Source: Pseudomonadota bacterium (GTDB lineage Bacteria; Pseudomonadota; Gammaproteobacteria; Burkholderiales; Burkholderiaceae_C). Taken from it: a stretch of 64,000 nt of DNA. The position numbers and the translations under genes are program-made. The stretch covers positions 1-64,000 of the forward strand of contig JAFEEG010000015.1 in the NCBI GenBank assembly GCA_018241225.1, given 5' to 3'. Shown here one piece after another: positions 7,773-17,168 of this stretch (position 1 is the first letter of the stretch; the number at the start of each line of letters is the position of its first letter). The notes beneath the pieces were generated by a model. That model was not told the DNA's origin, did not search any database, and worked only from the letters and a program-made list of their open reading frames with translations.

Positions 7773-8578
7773 GCTGCTTTAACGTCGTGGAACAGGGTCT
7801 CGAAGTTGTTACTTGTAACTTCGGCAATCTGCTCGATGGGGAGTTGTCGAATTTCGGCAATCTGCCTGGCGACATAAGGCACCAGCGCCGGGCTGTTGGT
7901 CTTGCCGCGGAAAGGCACCGGGGCCAGGTACGGGCTGTCGGTCTCGATCAGCATGCGGTCCAGCGGCACGAAGGCGGCCACCTGGCGCAGGTCCTCGGCC
8001 TTCTTGAAAGTCAGGATGCCCGAGAAGGAGATGTAGAAACCCAGGTCCAGCGCGGCGCGCGCCACCTCGGCGGTTTCGGTGAAGCAGTGGAAAACGCCTC
8101 CTGCCGCTTGGCCGGAACCGGTCTCGCCCTCCTCTTTCAGGATGGCGACGGTGTCCGCAGAGGCTTCGCGGGTGTGGATGATGAGCGGCTTGCGCACGGC
8201 CTGCGCAGCCCGAATGTGGACGCGGAAGCGGTCACGCTGCCATTCCAGGTCGGCCACGCTGCGGCCGCCCTTGCGCTCTTCCATCTGGTAGTAGTCCAGG
8301 CCGGTTTCGCCAATGGCCACGACCTTGGGACGCTTCGAGAGCTCCACCAGGCGCTGCACCGTCGGCTCCTCGATGTCCTCGTTGTCGGGGTGCACGCCCA
8401 CGCTGGCCCAGAAGTTGTCGTAGCGCACAGCCAGGCCCTGCACCGCGTCGAACTCTTCCAGCGTGGTGCAGATGCACAGGGCGCGGTCCACCTGGGCGGC
8501 GGCCATGGCGGCACGTACCTCGTCCATCTGCGAGGCGAATTCGGGAAAGCTCAGGTGGCAATGAGAGTCGGTGAACAT
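7769..8578 (-). CDS. tatD: TatD-family metal-dependent deoxyribonuclease
   Basis: The product is a 269-residue amidohydrolase-fold protein of usual TatD/YcfH length. The N-terminal DSHCHL supplies the first two metal-binding His. GETGLDYY carries the conserved Glu, IIHTREA and FHCFTE supply further His ligands, and ETDSPYLAP holds the catalytic Asp. TatD proteins are Mg-dependent 3'-5' exonucleases or AP endonucleases, with roles in oxidative DNA repair and protein quality control. It lies downstream of holB and pilZ but is separated from pilZ by a hairpin, so it may have its own promoter as well as read-through. The ankyrin gene overlaps its 3' end. Confidence 0.92.
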   Translation of the reverse strand: MFTDSHCHLSFPEFASQMDEVRAAMAAAQVDRALCICTTLEEFDAVQGLAVRYDNFWASVGVHPDNEDIEEPTVQRLVELSKRPKVVAIGETGLDYYQMEERKGGRSVADLEWQRDRFRVHIRAAQAVRKPLIIHTREASADTVAILKEEGETGSGQAAGGVFHCFTETAEVARAALDLGFYISFSGILTFKKAEDLRQVAAFVPLDRMLIETDSPYLAPVPFRGKTNSPALVPYVARQIAEIRQLPIEQIAEVTSNNFETLFHDVKAA

Positions 8579-8607
8579 CTGAAGACAGTTGGCATGCTGA
8601 AAACGGT

Positions 8608-8634
8608 GCGGGCCTCCGTGGAGGCCCGCTTTCT
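8608..8634 (-). terminator. Hairpin between pilZ and tatD
   Basis: GCGGGCCTCC and GGAGGCCCGC form a near-perfect palindrome (8608-8629) about 30 bases after the pilZ stop. On the plus strand it is followed by TTTCT, on the minus strand by ACCGTTTTC. It probably attenuates the tmk-holB-pilZ transcript before tatD. Confidence 0.5.
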
Positions 8635-8661
8635 AGGTCCCTGGCAGGACGGCGTTCGTCG

Positions 8662-9030
8662 TCAGATGGTTTGGGTGGGCCGGTCCGAGGCGATGGTGCC
8701 GCCCAGGACATCCTCGATTTTCGCCTTGAGCTGGCGCGACTTCTCATCGGAGGGGAATCGGATGCCCACGCCGGGCGCCCGGTTGCCGGCGGCGCGCTCG
8801 GGCGTGATCCAGGCCACCTTGCCCGCTACCGGGTAGCGCGTGGGGTCGTCGGGCAGCGTGAGCAGCACGTAGACGTCGTCGCCCAGGCGATATTCGCGCG
8901 AGGTGGGAATGAAGATGCCGCCTTCGGCAAACAGCGGGATGTAGGCGGCATACAGCGCGCCCTTTTCCTTGATGGCCAGCTGGATGACGCTGGGGCGAGG
9001 TGTGGCGGCAGACGGTAGGGATGTGCTCAT
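8662..9030 (-). CDS. pilZ: PilZ-type protein, type IV pilus assembly
   Basis: The product is a 122-residue PilZ protein ([20 protein letters not shown] start). The beta-barrel core runs from residue 12 to 100, with GGIFIPTSREYRLGDDVYVL and KVAWITPE ... GVGIRF. The canonical c-di-GMP motifs are not intact: there is no RxxxR, and the (D/N)xSxxG position reads AEGGIF. This is typical of the founding PilZ next to holB, which supports pilus biogenesis without binding c-di-GMP. The start overlaps the holB stop in ATGA. Longer upstream starts would run into holB and were rejected. Confidence 0.88.
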   Translation of the reverse strand: MSTSLPSAATPRPSVIQLAIKEKGALYAAYIPLFAEGGIFIPTSREYRLGDDVYVLLTLPDDPTRYPVAGKVAWITPERAAGNRAPGVGIRFPSDEKSRQLKAKIEDVLGGTIASDRPTQTI

Positions 9031-10043
9031 GGGCGGGAGGGTTTTCCGGCCGAGTTTAGGTGGACTTTTGCCTCGCTCACAAGCGCTTCGAGCATCAGGC
9101 CGGCGTTGAACGGGTGTTCTGCCGTTTTTGCCGCACTGGCGAGCGAGCGGGACCAAGTCGAAAGGTTGCGTATCGGCGGCGACGGCGGCAGGTCGGCCGT
9201 TTCGAAGAAGCGCGGCTGGGCGCCTGTGCCCACGGCCAACAGGTCGTGGCAGAGCTTTTGCAGCACGTCAATGGCCTGCGCCGGGCTGCGCTCGGACAGC
9301 GCCGCCACTTCGCCGCGCCGGATGGCTTGCGGTAGGCGCGACCAGGCCTGCGCCGTGAGGCCTGCGCGCGCCAGGCGCAGCGCATCGTTGGGGCGTCCGC
9401 CGGCGGCGCGCAGCAGCGCCACGGCCTCGGGAGCCGGCACGCCCTGCCCCACCAGCCAGGCTTGCGCCTCCTGCGGCTGCGGCCAAGGCATGGTGTAGCC
9501 CAGGCAGCGGCTGCGGATGGTGGGCAGCAACTGCCACGCGGCTTCGCTGGCCAGCACGAAGCGCACATCGCCCACGGGCTCTTCCAGCGTCTTGAGCAGC
9601 GTGTTGGCGGTGACGTTGTTCATGCGCTCGGCCGGATACACCAGCACGACCTTGCCGCGGCCTCGCGCGTTGGTGCGTTGCGCAAAGGCCACCGCATCGC
9701 GCATGGCCTCCACGCGGATTTCCTTGCTGGGCTTGCGCTTCTTGTCGTCCAGGTCGGCCTGGGTCTTCTCGTCCAGCGGCCAGCCCAGCTCGAGCATGGC
9801 CACTTCGGGCATCAGCACGCACAGGTCGGCATGGGTGCGCACCTCGATGGCGTGGCAGCTCGGGCATTGGCCGCAGGTACCATGGGGCGTGGGGTTCTCG
9901 CACAGCCAGGCCGATGCCAGGGCCAGCGCCAGGTCGTACTGGCCCAGGCCGGAGGGGCCTTGCAGCAGCCAGGCGTGACCGCGCTGCTTCAACAGGCCTT
10001 GCAACGGAGCGGCCAACCAGCTCGAAGAATCCAGGACCGTCAT
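9027..10043 (-). CDS. holB: DNA polymerase III delta' subunit
   Basis: The product is a 338-residue clamp-loader subunit. The Walker A position reads [12 protein letters not shown], with Gln where an ATPase has Lys; delta' is not expected to bind ATP. A zinc module is visible in [20 protein letters not shown]. The sensor region, [22 protein letters not shown] with FVLAS and SRC, is well conserved. It loads the sliding clamp with delta and tau/gamma. It overlaps tmk by 4 bases upstream and pilZ by 4 bases downstream, giving the conserved tmk-holB-pilZ order. Confidence 0.94.
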   Translation of the reverse strand: MTVLDSSSWLAAPLQGLLKQRGHAWLLQGPSGLGQYDLALALASAWLCENPTPHGTCGQCPSCHAIEVRTHADLCVLMPEVAMLELGWPLDEKTQADLDDKKRKPSKEIRVEAMRDAVAFAQRTNARGRGKVVLVYPAERMNNVTANTLLKTLEEPVGDVRFVLASEAAWQLLPTIRSRCLGYTMPWPQPQEAQAWLVGQGVPAPEAVALLRAAGGRPNDALRLARAGLTAQAWSRLPQAIRRGEVAALSERSPAQAIDVLQKLCHDLLAVGTGAQPRFFETADLPPSPPIRNLSTWSRSLASAAKTAEHPFNAGLMLEALVSEAKVHLNSAGKPSRP

Positions 10044-10678
10044 GCGCCGATGCCCCGCTTCTGAAATGCCTGCGCAACTTGCGTCCAGACTTCTTCGCGC
10101 GTGCGGTTGGCGTCGATGAGCACGAAGCGCGACGGGTCGGCCGCCGCGCGCTTGGCGTAGCCCGAGGCCACGCGGCGGAAGAAATCGGCCGATTGCGCCT
10201 CGAACTTATCGGGCGTGCGGGCATCGGCCAGGCGGGCCGCGGCCACTTCGGGCGGAAGGTCGAACCACAGGGTCAGGTCGGGCTGCAGCAGCCTGGCGCC
10301 CTCGTCGGGCCGGGCCTGGGCCCATCGCTCGAGCGTGGCCAGCACCTGGGTATCGAAACCGCGGCCGCCTCCCTGGTAGGCGAAGGTGGCGTCGGTAAAA
10401 CGGTCGCACAGCACCACGTCGCCGCGAGCCAGCGCGGGCTCGATCACCTGCACGATGTGGTCGCGCCGCGCGGCGAACACGAGCAGCGATTCGGTCAGCG
10501 GGTCCATCGGCTGCTTGAGGATCATGTCGCGCAGCTGCTCGGCCAGCGGCGTGCCGCCTGGCTCGCGGGTTCGCGTCACGGTGCGGCCTTGGGCGCGCAG
10601 CAGCGCCTCGATGGCGTCGAGGTGGCTGGACTTGCCGGCGCCGTCGATGCCTTCCAGGCTCAAGAACAGGGCACTCAT
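10040..10678 (-). CDS. tmk: Thymidylate kinase
   Basis: The product is 212 residues. The P-loop GIDGAGKSS is at residues 9-17, the DRY-like motif appears as [18 protein letters not shown], and [11 protein letters not shown] is the conserved substrate loop. It phosphorylates dTMP to dTDP in the cytoplasm. It lies in the mltG-tmk-holB-pilZ run: the start overlaps the mltG stop and the stop overlaps holB, each by 4 bases. Confidence 0.95.
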   Translation of the reverse strand: MSALFLSLEGIDGAGKSSHLDAIEALLRAQGRTVTRTREPGGTPLAEQLRDMILKQPMDPLTESLLVFAARRDHIVQVIEPALARGDVVLCDRFTDATFAYQGGGRGFDTQVLATLERWAQARPDEGARLLQPDLTLWFDLPPEVAAARLADARTPDKFEAQSADFFRRVASGYAKRAAADPSRFVLIDANRTREEVWTQVAQAFQKRGIGA

Positions 10679-11709
10679 TTGTTGCCTCTTTGGTAGCGGT
10701 TGACCGCCCGGTTGTGCTCGTCGAGCGAGCTGGAAAACTGGCTGCTCCCGTCGCCGCGCGACACGAAATACAGCGACTTGCTTTGCGCTGGCTGCACCGC
10801 CGCCAGCAGCGCCGCCTTGCCCGGCATGGCGATGGGCGTGGGCGGCAGGCCGCCGCGCAGGTAGGTGTTCCAGGGCGTATCGGTCTGCAGGTCTTTCTTG
10901 CGCAGGTTGCCGTCGAAGCTGGCACCCATGCCGTAGATGACGGTCGGGTCGGTCTGCAACGGCATGCCCACGCGCAGGCGGTTGATGAAGACCGCGGCGA
11001 TTTCTGGACGGTCGGCCGCCTTGCCTGTCTCCTTTTCGACAATGCTGGCCAGAATCAGCGCGTCATCGGCCGATTTGAGGGGCAAGTTGGCGGCCCGGGC
11101 GGCCCAGGCGGCATCCAGGTGGCGGTCCATGGCCCGCATGGCGCGCTGCAGCAGGGCCACGTCGGTGGAGCCCTTGGAGTAGGTATAGGTGTCGGGGAAG
11201 AAGCGCCCTTCCGGCGCCACGCCCGGACGGCCCACCTTGGCCATCAGGGCTTCATCCGATTCGCCCATGGTGTCGGGCTTGAGCTGGTCTGCCTTGGCCA
11301 GGGCGGCGCGCACCTGGCGGAAGTTCCAGCCCTCTACCAGCACCAGGCTGCGGGTGGCTTCCTCGCCGCGCACCAGGATGTTCAGCAGCGTCTTGGGCGT
11401 GACGCCGCGCTCGATCTCGTAGCTGCCTGCGCGAATCAGCCTGTCTTGCCCCGAGATGCGGAACCACCAGTACAAGAGCGGCGGCGGCACGTCCACGCCG
11501 GCATCGGCCACCAGTTGGGCAACGCCGCGCGGCGTGGTGCCTGGCTCGACGGGCAGGTCCACGCTGGCGGCCTTCATCTTCAGGGGCTGATGCAGCCACC
11601 ACAGGCCGAAGGCGCCCACGCCCAGGGCAAGGAATGAAGCCAGGAAGAAGATGGTGAGGAAGAAACGGCGCACTTCGGTGTGGGACGCGGATGAGCGATC
11701 TGGGGGCAT
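10675..11709 (-). CDS. mltG: Endolytic murein transglycosylase MltG
   Basis: The product is about 344 residues. A single N-terminal membrane helix ([20 protein letters not shown]) is followed by a LysM-like region and the YceG domain. The catalytic Glu is in [14 protein letters not shown], followed by [19 protein letters not shown]. It cleaves nascent peptidoglycan and is thought to terminate glycan chains. The start is uncertain: the ATG at 11709 is used, but a GTG at 11673 just before the membrane segment is also possible. Neither has a clear ribosome site. It heads the operon with tmk and is divergent from ygfZ. Confidence 0.9.
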   Translation of the reverse strand: MPPDRSSASHTEVRRFFLTIFFLASFLALGVGAFGLWWLHQPLKMKAASVDLPVEPGTTPRGVAQLVADAGVDVPPPLLYWWFRISGQDRLIRAGSYEIERGVTPKTLLNILVRGEEATRSLVLVEGWNFRQVRAALAKADQLKPDTMGESDEALMAKVGRPGVAPEGRFFPDTYTYSKGSTDVALLQRAMRAMDRHLDAAWAARAANLPLKSADDALILASIVEKETGKAADRPEIAAVFINRLRVGMPLQTDPTVIYGMGASFDGNLRKKDLQTDTPWNTYLRGGLPPTPIAMPGKAALLAAVQPAQSKSLYFVSRGDGSSQFSSSLDEHNRAVNRYQRGNK

Positions 11710-11776
11710 TCGGGCGCGCCTGCGGCAAGGCCCTGCGCCCCGGGTGGAAAGCGAATGGCCCATGATAATTCACGCA

Positions 11777-12709
11777 ATGACCACACCAGCCCATGTGCTT
11801 CCCAGCGGGACTTGCGCCCTTTCCCAACTTGGCGTGATTGCAGCCGTTGGCCCCGATGCCGCCAGCTTTCTCCACGGCCAGCTGACGCAGGACTTCTCCC
11901 TGATGGACAGCACGCAGGCTCGCCTGGCGGCCCTGTGCACCGCCAAGGGCCGCATGATTGCCAGCTTTGTCGGCATCCGGCCGGACCCCGAAACCATCTT
12001 GCTGGTGTGCAGCCGTGACATCCTGGCGGCCACGCTCAAGCGCCTGTCGATGTATGTGCTGCGTGCCAAGGCCAAACTGCGCGACGCCAGCGACGAATTC
12101 GCCCTGTACGGCCTGGCCGGCGATGCCCTGGCGGCCAACGACATAGAAGCCACGACCACGCCGTGGCGCCGCAGCGTCAAGGGCGAGGCCAGCGTGGTGT
12201 CGCTCTACCCGGCCGACGGCGTGGCGCGCGCCCTTTGGATTGCCCCTGTCGGCACGCCGGCCCCGGTTGGCGCCGAACTCGATCCGGCCCTGTGGCAGTG
12301 GGGCGAGGTGCGCAGCGGCGTCGCCACGCTCACCACGCCAGTGCTCGATGCCTTCGTGCCGCAGATGCTCAACTACGAATCGGTGGGCGGCGTCAATTTC
12401 AAGAAGGGCTGCTACCCGGGCCAGGAAGTGGTGGCGCGCAGCCAGTTCCGGGGCACGCTCAAGCGTCGCGCCTACATCGTGCAGGCCGACCAGGCCATGG
12501 CCGCCGGGCAGGAAGTGTTCGCGGCCAGCGATGCCGAGCAGCCCGTGGGCACCGTGGTGCAAGCAGCCCAGGCGCCGGACGGCGCGTGGGCCGCGCTGAT
12601 CTCGATGCAGATTGCCGCGCTCCAGGACGGCCAGCTGCGTGCCGGTGGGCCGCAAGGCGTGGCGCTGGCCGTGCAGCCCCTGCCCTACGGCCTGCTCGAA
12701 GACATCTGA
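11777..12709 (+). CDS. ygfZ: Folate-binding YgfZ/GcvT-like protein, Fe-S cluster maintenance
   Basis: The product is 310 residues with the YgfZ/GcvT fold. The signature NFKKGCYPGQEVVARSQFRG, with its redox-active Cys, lies around residues 210-230. YgfZ helps Fe-S enzymes such as MiaB, probably via folate. I place the start at MTTPAHVL because relatives begin there; another ATG 15 bases upstream is open. It is divergent from mltG and convergent with ybdD, with only 10 bases between stops. Confidence 0.9.
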   Translation: MTTPAHVLPSGTCALSQLGVIAAVGPDAASFLHGQLTQDFSLMDSTQARLAALCTAKGRMIASFVGIRPDPETILLVCSRDILAATLKRLSMYVLRAKAKLRDASDEFALYGLAGDALAANDIEATTTPWRRSVKGEASVVSLYPADGVARALWIAPVGTPAPVGAELDPALWQWGEVRSGVATLTTPVLDAFVPQMLNYESVGGVNFKKGCYPGQEVVARSQFRGTLKRRAYIVQADQAMAAGQEVFAASDAEQPVGTVVQAAQAPDGAWAALISMQIAALQDGQLRAGGPQGVALAVQPLPYGLLEDI

Positions 12710-12719
12710 GCCTTCGTAT

Positions 12720-12932
12720 TCAGCAGCAGCGCCCTCGCCCGCTGCCGTAGCGGGCCTCCTGCCGCTCGCGGAAGAAGGCCTCGTAGCTCATCGGGGCCTG
12801 GCCGGGATGGGTGCGTTCCATGTGGGTCAGGTAGGCGTCGTAGTCCGGCAGGCCAACCATCAGGCGCAGCGACTGCGCCAGCGAGCGGGTCAGGTAGCGC
12901 CCGGCCTCGGGCAAGGAGGTGCCGAGGTTCAT
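12720..12932 (-). CDS. YbdD/YjiX-family small protein, partner of CstA
   Basis: The product is a 70-residue protein with the family core RSLRLMVGLPDYDAYLTHMERTHP-type pattern (here SLRLMVGLPDYDAYLTHM) and MSYEAFFRERQEARYG. Proteins of this family are encoded immediately after CstA/BtsT and are needed for transport activity in enterobacteria. The start overlaps the cstA stop in ATGA. The C-terminus is Gly/Arg/Cys-rich (GSGRGRCC). Confidence 0.88.
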   Translation of the reverse strand: MNLGTSLPEAGRYLTRSLAQSLRLMVGLPDYDAYLTHMERTHPGQAPMSYEAFFRERQEARYGSGRGRCC

Positions 12933-14986
12933 ACGGCGGCCGCCGGCTCGAACGGCGTCTCCTTGGCCGTGGGCTTGGATGAAGCCTTGGCGGCCATCAC
13001 GCTGCGCACGGTGTACACCAGCACGCTGAGCACCACGAAGATGAACAGGGCGCACAGGGCCGCGTCCAACCGGTCGTTGAAGATGATTCGCGACATGGCC
13101 TCGGGCGTCTTGGCCGGCGCGAGCAGTGCGCCCTTTTCCAGCGCCTCGGCGTACTTGGCCGCATGCGACAGGAAGCCCACCTTGGGATCGGCCGAGAAGA
13201 TCTTCTGCCAACCGGCCGTCAGCGTGCACACCAGCAGCCAGATGGCCGGCGCAATGGCCACCCAGGCATAGCGCTCGCGCTTCATGCGGTAGAGCACCAC
13301 CACGCCCAGCAGCAGCGCCACGGCGGCCAGCATCTGGTTGGAGATGCCGAACAGCGGCCACAGCGTATTGATGCCGCCCAGCGGATCGACCACGCCCTGG
13401 TACAGGAAGTAGCCCCAGGCCGCCACGCACAGGAAGGTGGCCAGCAGGTTGGCCACGAACGAGTCGGTGCGCTTGAGCGCGGGCACGAAGCTGCCCAGCA
13501 GGTCTTGCAGCATGAAGCGCCCGGCGCGCGTGCCGGCGTCGACCGCCGTCAGGATGAACAGCGCCTCGAACAGGATGGCGAAGTGATACCAGAAGGCCAT
13601 CATGGCCTGTCCGCCCACCACCTGGTGCAGGATGTGCGCCATGCCCACGGCCAGCGTGGGCGCGCCGCCCGCGCGGCCGAGGATGGTGCTCTCGCCCACG
13701 TCCTTGGCCGTTTGCACCAGCATCTCGGGCGTGACCACGAAGCCCCACGTCGAGATGGCTTGCGCCACGGCGTCGGGCGTGCTGCCCACCAGCGCGGCGG
13801 GGCTGTTCATGGCGAAGTACACGCCCGGGTCGATGCACGAAGCAGCCACCAGCGCCATGACGGCCACGAAGGACTCGGCCAGCATGCCGCCGTAGCCGAT
13901 GAAGCGCGCATGGCGCTCGTTGTCCAGCATCTTGGGCGTGGTGCCCGAGGAAATCAGCGCGTGAAAGCCCGACACCGCGCCGCAGGCGATGGTGATGAAC
14001 AGGAAGGGAAAGAGGCTGCCCGACCACACCGGCCCGTTGCCTTGCGCAAACTGCGTCAGCGCCGGCATCTGCAGCGGCGGCGCGACGAACACGATGCCGA
14101 TGGCCAGCGCCACGATGGTGCCGATCTTCAGGAAGGTGGACAGGTAGTCGCGCGGGGCCAGCAGCAGCCACACCGGCAGGCTGGCGGCGATGAAGCCGTA
14201 GCCGATGAGCATCCAGGTGAGCTGCTTGCCGTCGAAGGTGAACATCGGGGCCCAGGTGGGGCTGCCGGCCACGGCCTGGCCGCCGAAGATGGCCAGCATC
14301 AGCAGCACGAAACCGATGACGGAAATCTCGCCGATGCGCCCGGGACGGATGTAGCGCAGGTACACGCCCATGAACACCGCCACCGGAATCGTCGCGGCCA
14401 CCGTGAAGGTGCCCCAGGGTGACTCGGCCAGCGCCTTCACCACGATCAGGGCCAGCACCGCCAGAATGATGATCATGATCATGAAGGTGCCGAACAGGGC
14501 GATCATGCCCGGCACGGCGCCCATCTCCTGCTTGATCAGGTCGCCCAGCGAGCGCCCGTCGCGCCGCGTGGAGATGAACAGCACGATGAAGTCCTGCACG
14601 GCGCCTGCAAACACCACGCCGGCCAGGATCCACAAGAGGCCCGGCAGGTAGCCCATCTGAGCCGCCAGCACCGGCCCGACCAGCGGGCCCGCGCCCGCGA
14701 TGGCTGCGAAGTGGTGGCCGAACAGCACGTTCTTGTCGGTCGGCACGTAGTCCAGGCCGTCGTTGTGGCGGTGCGCCGGGGTCTTGCGGCTGCCGTCCAG
14801 GCCCAGCACGCGTTCGGCGATGAACAGGCTGTAGTAGCGGTAGGCAATGAGGTAGGTGCAGACGGCGGCAGCCACCACCCATAGGGCGCTGATGGCTTCA
14901 CCGCGTGCGAGGGCCACGGTGCCGAGCGCAAAAGCGCCGACGATGGCCACGACGAGCCACACCAGGTGGCGGCGGATGTTGTGCAT
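12929..14986 (-). CDS. cstA: CstA-family pyruvate/peptide transporter
   Basis: The product is about 685 residues with some 16 hydrophobic segments. Diagnostic blocks include YRYYSLFIAERVLGLDG, HHFAAIAGAGPLVGPVLAAQMGYLPG and GFHALISSGTTPKML. Members (CstA, BtsT) import pyruvate with protons, and some import peptides, when carbon is scarce. The start ATG at 14984-14986 has AAGGAG about 8 bases upstream; further in-frame codons upstream were rejected. It lies 119 bases downstream of the response-regulator gene in the same direction and is coupled to ybdD. Confidence 0.93.
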   Translation of the reverse strand: MHNIRRHLVWLVVAIVGAFALGTVALARGEAISALWVVAAAVCTYLIAYRYYSLFIAERVLGLDGSRKTPAHRHNDGLDYVPTDKNVLFGHHFAAIAGAGPLVGPVLAAQMGYLPGLLWILAGVVFAGAVQDFIVLFISTRRDGRSLGDLIKQEMGAVPGMIALFGTFMIMIIILAVLALIVVKALAESPWGTFTVAATIPVAVFMGVYLRYIRPGRIGEISVIGFVLLMLAIFGGQAVAGSPTWAPMFTFDGKQLTWMLIGYGFIAASLPVWLLLAPRDYLSTFLKIGTIVALAIGIVFVAPPLQMPALTQFAQGNGPVWSGSLFPFLFITIACGAVSGFHALISSGTTPKMLDNERHARFIGYGGMLAESFVAVMALVAASCIDPGVYFAMNSPAALVGSTPDAVAQAISTWGFVVTPEMLVQTAKDVGESTILGRAGGAPTLAVGMAHILHQVVGGQAMMAFWYHFAILFEALFILTAVDAGTRAGRFMLQDLLGSFVPALKRTDSFVANLLATFLCVAAWGYFLYQGVVDPLGGINTLWPLFGISNQMLAAVALLLGVVVLYRMKRERYAWVAIAPAIWLLVCTLTAGWQKIFSADPKVGFLSHAAKYAEALEKGALLAPAKTPEAMSRIIFNDRLDAALCALFIFVVLSVLVYTVRSVMAAKASSKPTAKETPFEPAAAV

Positions 14987-15084
14987 GCGGATGTCTCCTT
15001 GGGTCGCTAACCCCGGGGAGTGTCGCGATCCGGGCATGCGTCGGCATCCGTCTGACCGCGCAGATCGACTACGCGGCATTGCCT

Positions 15085-15098
15085 AAGGGATAACCCTT
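15085..15098 (-). promoter_or_regulatory. Palindrome upstream of cstA, candidate operator
   Basis: AAGGGATAACCCTT is an inverted repeat with 5-base arms in the 119-base gap between the response-regulator stop and the cstA start. The position suits a binding site for the adjacent NarL-type regulator, but there is only one copy and it could be a weak hairpin. No clear promoter boxes were assigned. Confidence 0.3.
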
Positions 15099-15105
15099 GT
15101 GCTGT

Positions 15106-15744
15106 TCAGTCGACGCTGAATCGCCTGGCGTGCTCCACCGCGTACTTGATGAGCTCGGCCTGCCCCTCGATGCCCAGCCGGCGCTTGATGCTTTGCCGAT
15201 GTGCCTCGATGGTGCGCACGCTCAGGCCCAGGGTGCGTGCGATCTGCTTGCTCGATTCGCCGCGGCCCAGGGCCGAGAGAATCTCGCTCTCGCGCGGCGT
15301 GAGCAGCGGCCTGGGCGCCTGGTTGCGAAACAGGCGCTGCGACACGGCGGGGCTGAGAAAGGTGCCGCCGGCCGCAACGGCCTCGATGGCCGCGACGATC
15401 TCCTGCGCCGGCGCGTCCTTGAGCACGTAGCCGCGCGCGCCGGCCTGCAGCGCCTGCTGCACGTACTCGGGGTTGTCGTACATGCTGAGCATCACCACCC
15501 GCACCTCGCCATGCCTGGCGTGCAGGGCGGCGGCCAGCTCGATGCCGTTCATGTCCTTCATGCCAACGTCGGCCAGCACCAGGTGCGGCTGCGCGGCCGG
15601 TATGGCCGCCAGCGCCTCGGCCGCGCTGCCGGCCTCGCCCACGATCTGGATGCCCGGCAAGGGATCGAGCCGCGCACGCAGGCCGTCGCGCACCAGCGGA
15701 TGGTCGTCGACCAGGAAGAGGCGCACCACCGCGTTGCTCGTCAT
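15106..15744 (-). CDS. NarL/FixJ-type response regulator
   Basis: The product is 212 residues. The receiver domain at 1-120 contains LVDDHPLVRDGL (acidic pocket), VLADVGMKDMNG (phospho-acceptor Asp), and the conserved Ser and Lys in MLSMYD and YVLKDAP. A LuxR-type helix-turn-helix at about 145-205 contains LTPRESEILSALGRGESSKQIARTLGLSVRTIEAHR. It overlaps its kinase gene by 4 bases and directly precedes cstA. Control of cstA in answer to the kinase signal is the natural inference. Confidence 0.93.
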   Translation of the reverse strand: MTSNAVVRLFLVDDHPLVRDGLRARLDPLPGIQIVGEAGSAAEALAAIPAAQPHLVLADVGMKDMNGIELAAALHARHGEVRVVMLSMYDNPEYVQQALQAGARGYVLKDAPAQEIVAAIEAVAAGGTFLSPAVSQRLFRNQAPRPLLTPRESEILSALGRGESSKQIARTLGLSVRTIEAHRQSIKRRLGIEGQAELIKYAVEHARRFSVD

Positions 15745-17105
15745 GCCGCCTCCGGCCGGGGCATCGGCACCGCAGCTGCAATGCGCGTGCCCGCACCCGC
15801 ATTCGAGTGGATGGCGAGGTAGCCGCCAATGGCCGCGATGCGCTCGCGCATGTTGCGCAGGCCGATGCCGCGGTGCGGGTCGAGCTGCGTGGCCTCCACG
15901 TCGAAGCCCCTGCCGTCGTCGCCGATCACCAGCCGCACCCTGGCTTCATCGAAGGCCAGGTCAATTCGAACGCGGGCCGCATTCGAATGCTTTTGCACGT
16001 TGGTCAGCGCCTCCTGGGTCACGCGAAACAGCGCGGTCTTCACGTCTTCGGGCAGCTCGCGCGCCGGGCCCTGCACGGTCACGGCCACGGCGGCCCCGCC
16101 CTCTTCCCCGAATTCGGCGCCCAAGCGCTCCAGCGCGGCCGGCAGGCCTAGCGTGTCGAGCAGTGCCGGGCGCAGGCGGTGCGAGATGCGCCGCACTTCC
16201 ACCAGCGACTGGTTCAGCCGCTCCAGCGCCTTGCCCAGGGTGGGCGGCGCGTTGTGCTGCTCGCGGTGCAATGCATCGACCGCCGATTCGATGAGCAGCT
16301 TGGCCGACACCAGCGTCTGGCTGGTGCCGTCGTGCAGCTCGCGCGCCAGGTGCCCGCGCTCTTCTTCCTGGGACTGCACCACCTGCCGGGCCAGCAGCCG
16401 CAACTTGGCCTCTGCCTCGCGGTGCTCGCTGAGGTTGAGCGCGAGCCCGCCCGCGCTCACCACGCCGATGCCCAGGGCGGCAATGCCGACGATCCACAGC
16501 ATGGTGGTGGAGACGTTCGAATTCATCTGGCGGTCCAGCGTCTGCATCACGCCGTGGATGTCGTCCAGGTACAGGCCCGTGCCGACCATCCAGTTCCAGC
16601 GCGGCAGGGCAATGACGTAGCCGAGCTTGGGGGCGGTCTGGGCGCTGGAGGGCTTGCGCCATTGGTATTCGACATAGCCGCCGCCGGCCTGGGCGCGGCC
16701 GATGAGGTCCTGGATGGTGTAGCGGCCCTGCTGGTCGCGCAGCTCCCACAGGTTCTGCCCCACCAGCTCTGCCTGCCGCGAGTGCATGAGGGCGCGGCCC
16801 TGCAGGTCGTAGACGAAGAAGTAGCCGTTGTCGCCGTAGTCCAGCGCGGACAGGCGGCGCAGCGCCTCGGCGCGGGTGGCATCGTCGTCCAGGCCGGCGT
16901 CGTACAGCGGGCGCAGCGTGCTCATGGCCAGCTCGACATAGCTGCGCAGCTCGTTGCGGTGCTGCGCCATGGCCGCTTCCTCGAACAGGGCTTGCTCGCG
17001 CCGGGCCAGTTCGCGCTCCTGGTGGCGCACGGCCAGTGCGACCAGCACCAGGGCCATCAGCAAGGGCGCGACGGCCAGGGCAACGATCTTGGTGCGCAGG
17101 TTCAT
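15741..17105 (-). CDS. Cache-domain sensor histidine kinase
   Basis: The product is about 454 residues. A first membrane helix at about 5-27 and a second at about 200-225 bracket a periplasmic sCache_2-type sensor; conserved pieces are DYGDNGYFFVYDLQGRALMHS and RWNWMVGTGLYLDDI. The cytoplasmic part is a HisKA_3 dimer/acceptor segment with the His in ARELHDGTSQ (around residue 260) and a HATPase (DDGRGFD, HRGIGLRNMRERI). sCache_2 sensors often bind small carboxylates such as pyruvate, lactate or acetate, which fits the adjacent cstA. The ATG at 17105 is preferred to a TTG 12 bases upstream. Confidence 0.9.
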   Translation of the reverse strand: MNLRTKIVALAVAPLLMALVLVALAVRHQERELARREQALFEEAAMAQHRNELRSYVELAMSTLRPLYDAGLDDDATRAEALRRLSALDYGDNGYFFVYDLQGRALMHSRQAELVGQNLWELRDQQGRYTIQDLIGRAQAGGGYVEYQWRKPSSAQTAPKLGYVIALPRWNWMVGTGLYLDDIHGVMQTLDRQMNSNVSTTMLWIVGIAALGIGVVSAGGLALNLSEHREAEAKLRLLARQVVQSQEEERGHLARELHDGTSQTLVSAKLLIESAVDALHREQHNAPPTLGKALERLNQSLVEVRRISHRLRPALLDTLGLPAALERLGAEFGEEGGAAVAVTVQGPARELPEDVKTALFRVTQEALTNVQKHSNAARVRIDLAFDEARVRLVIGDDGRGFDVEATQLDPHRGIGLRNMRERIAAIGGYLAIHSNAGAGTRIAAAVPMPRPEAA

Positions 17106-17168
17106 GGACGGGGGCAATTCAGGAGGGATTCGGCTCGCTCCCCCCGATTGTCCGCCCTGCCCGCCGCC

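Noticed and set aside
12932..14882. A long minus-strand frame that would extend the ybdD gene far upstream
   Set aside because: It lies out of frame within cstA, which has convincing transporter sequence. The YbdD match covers only the last 70 codons.
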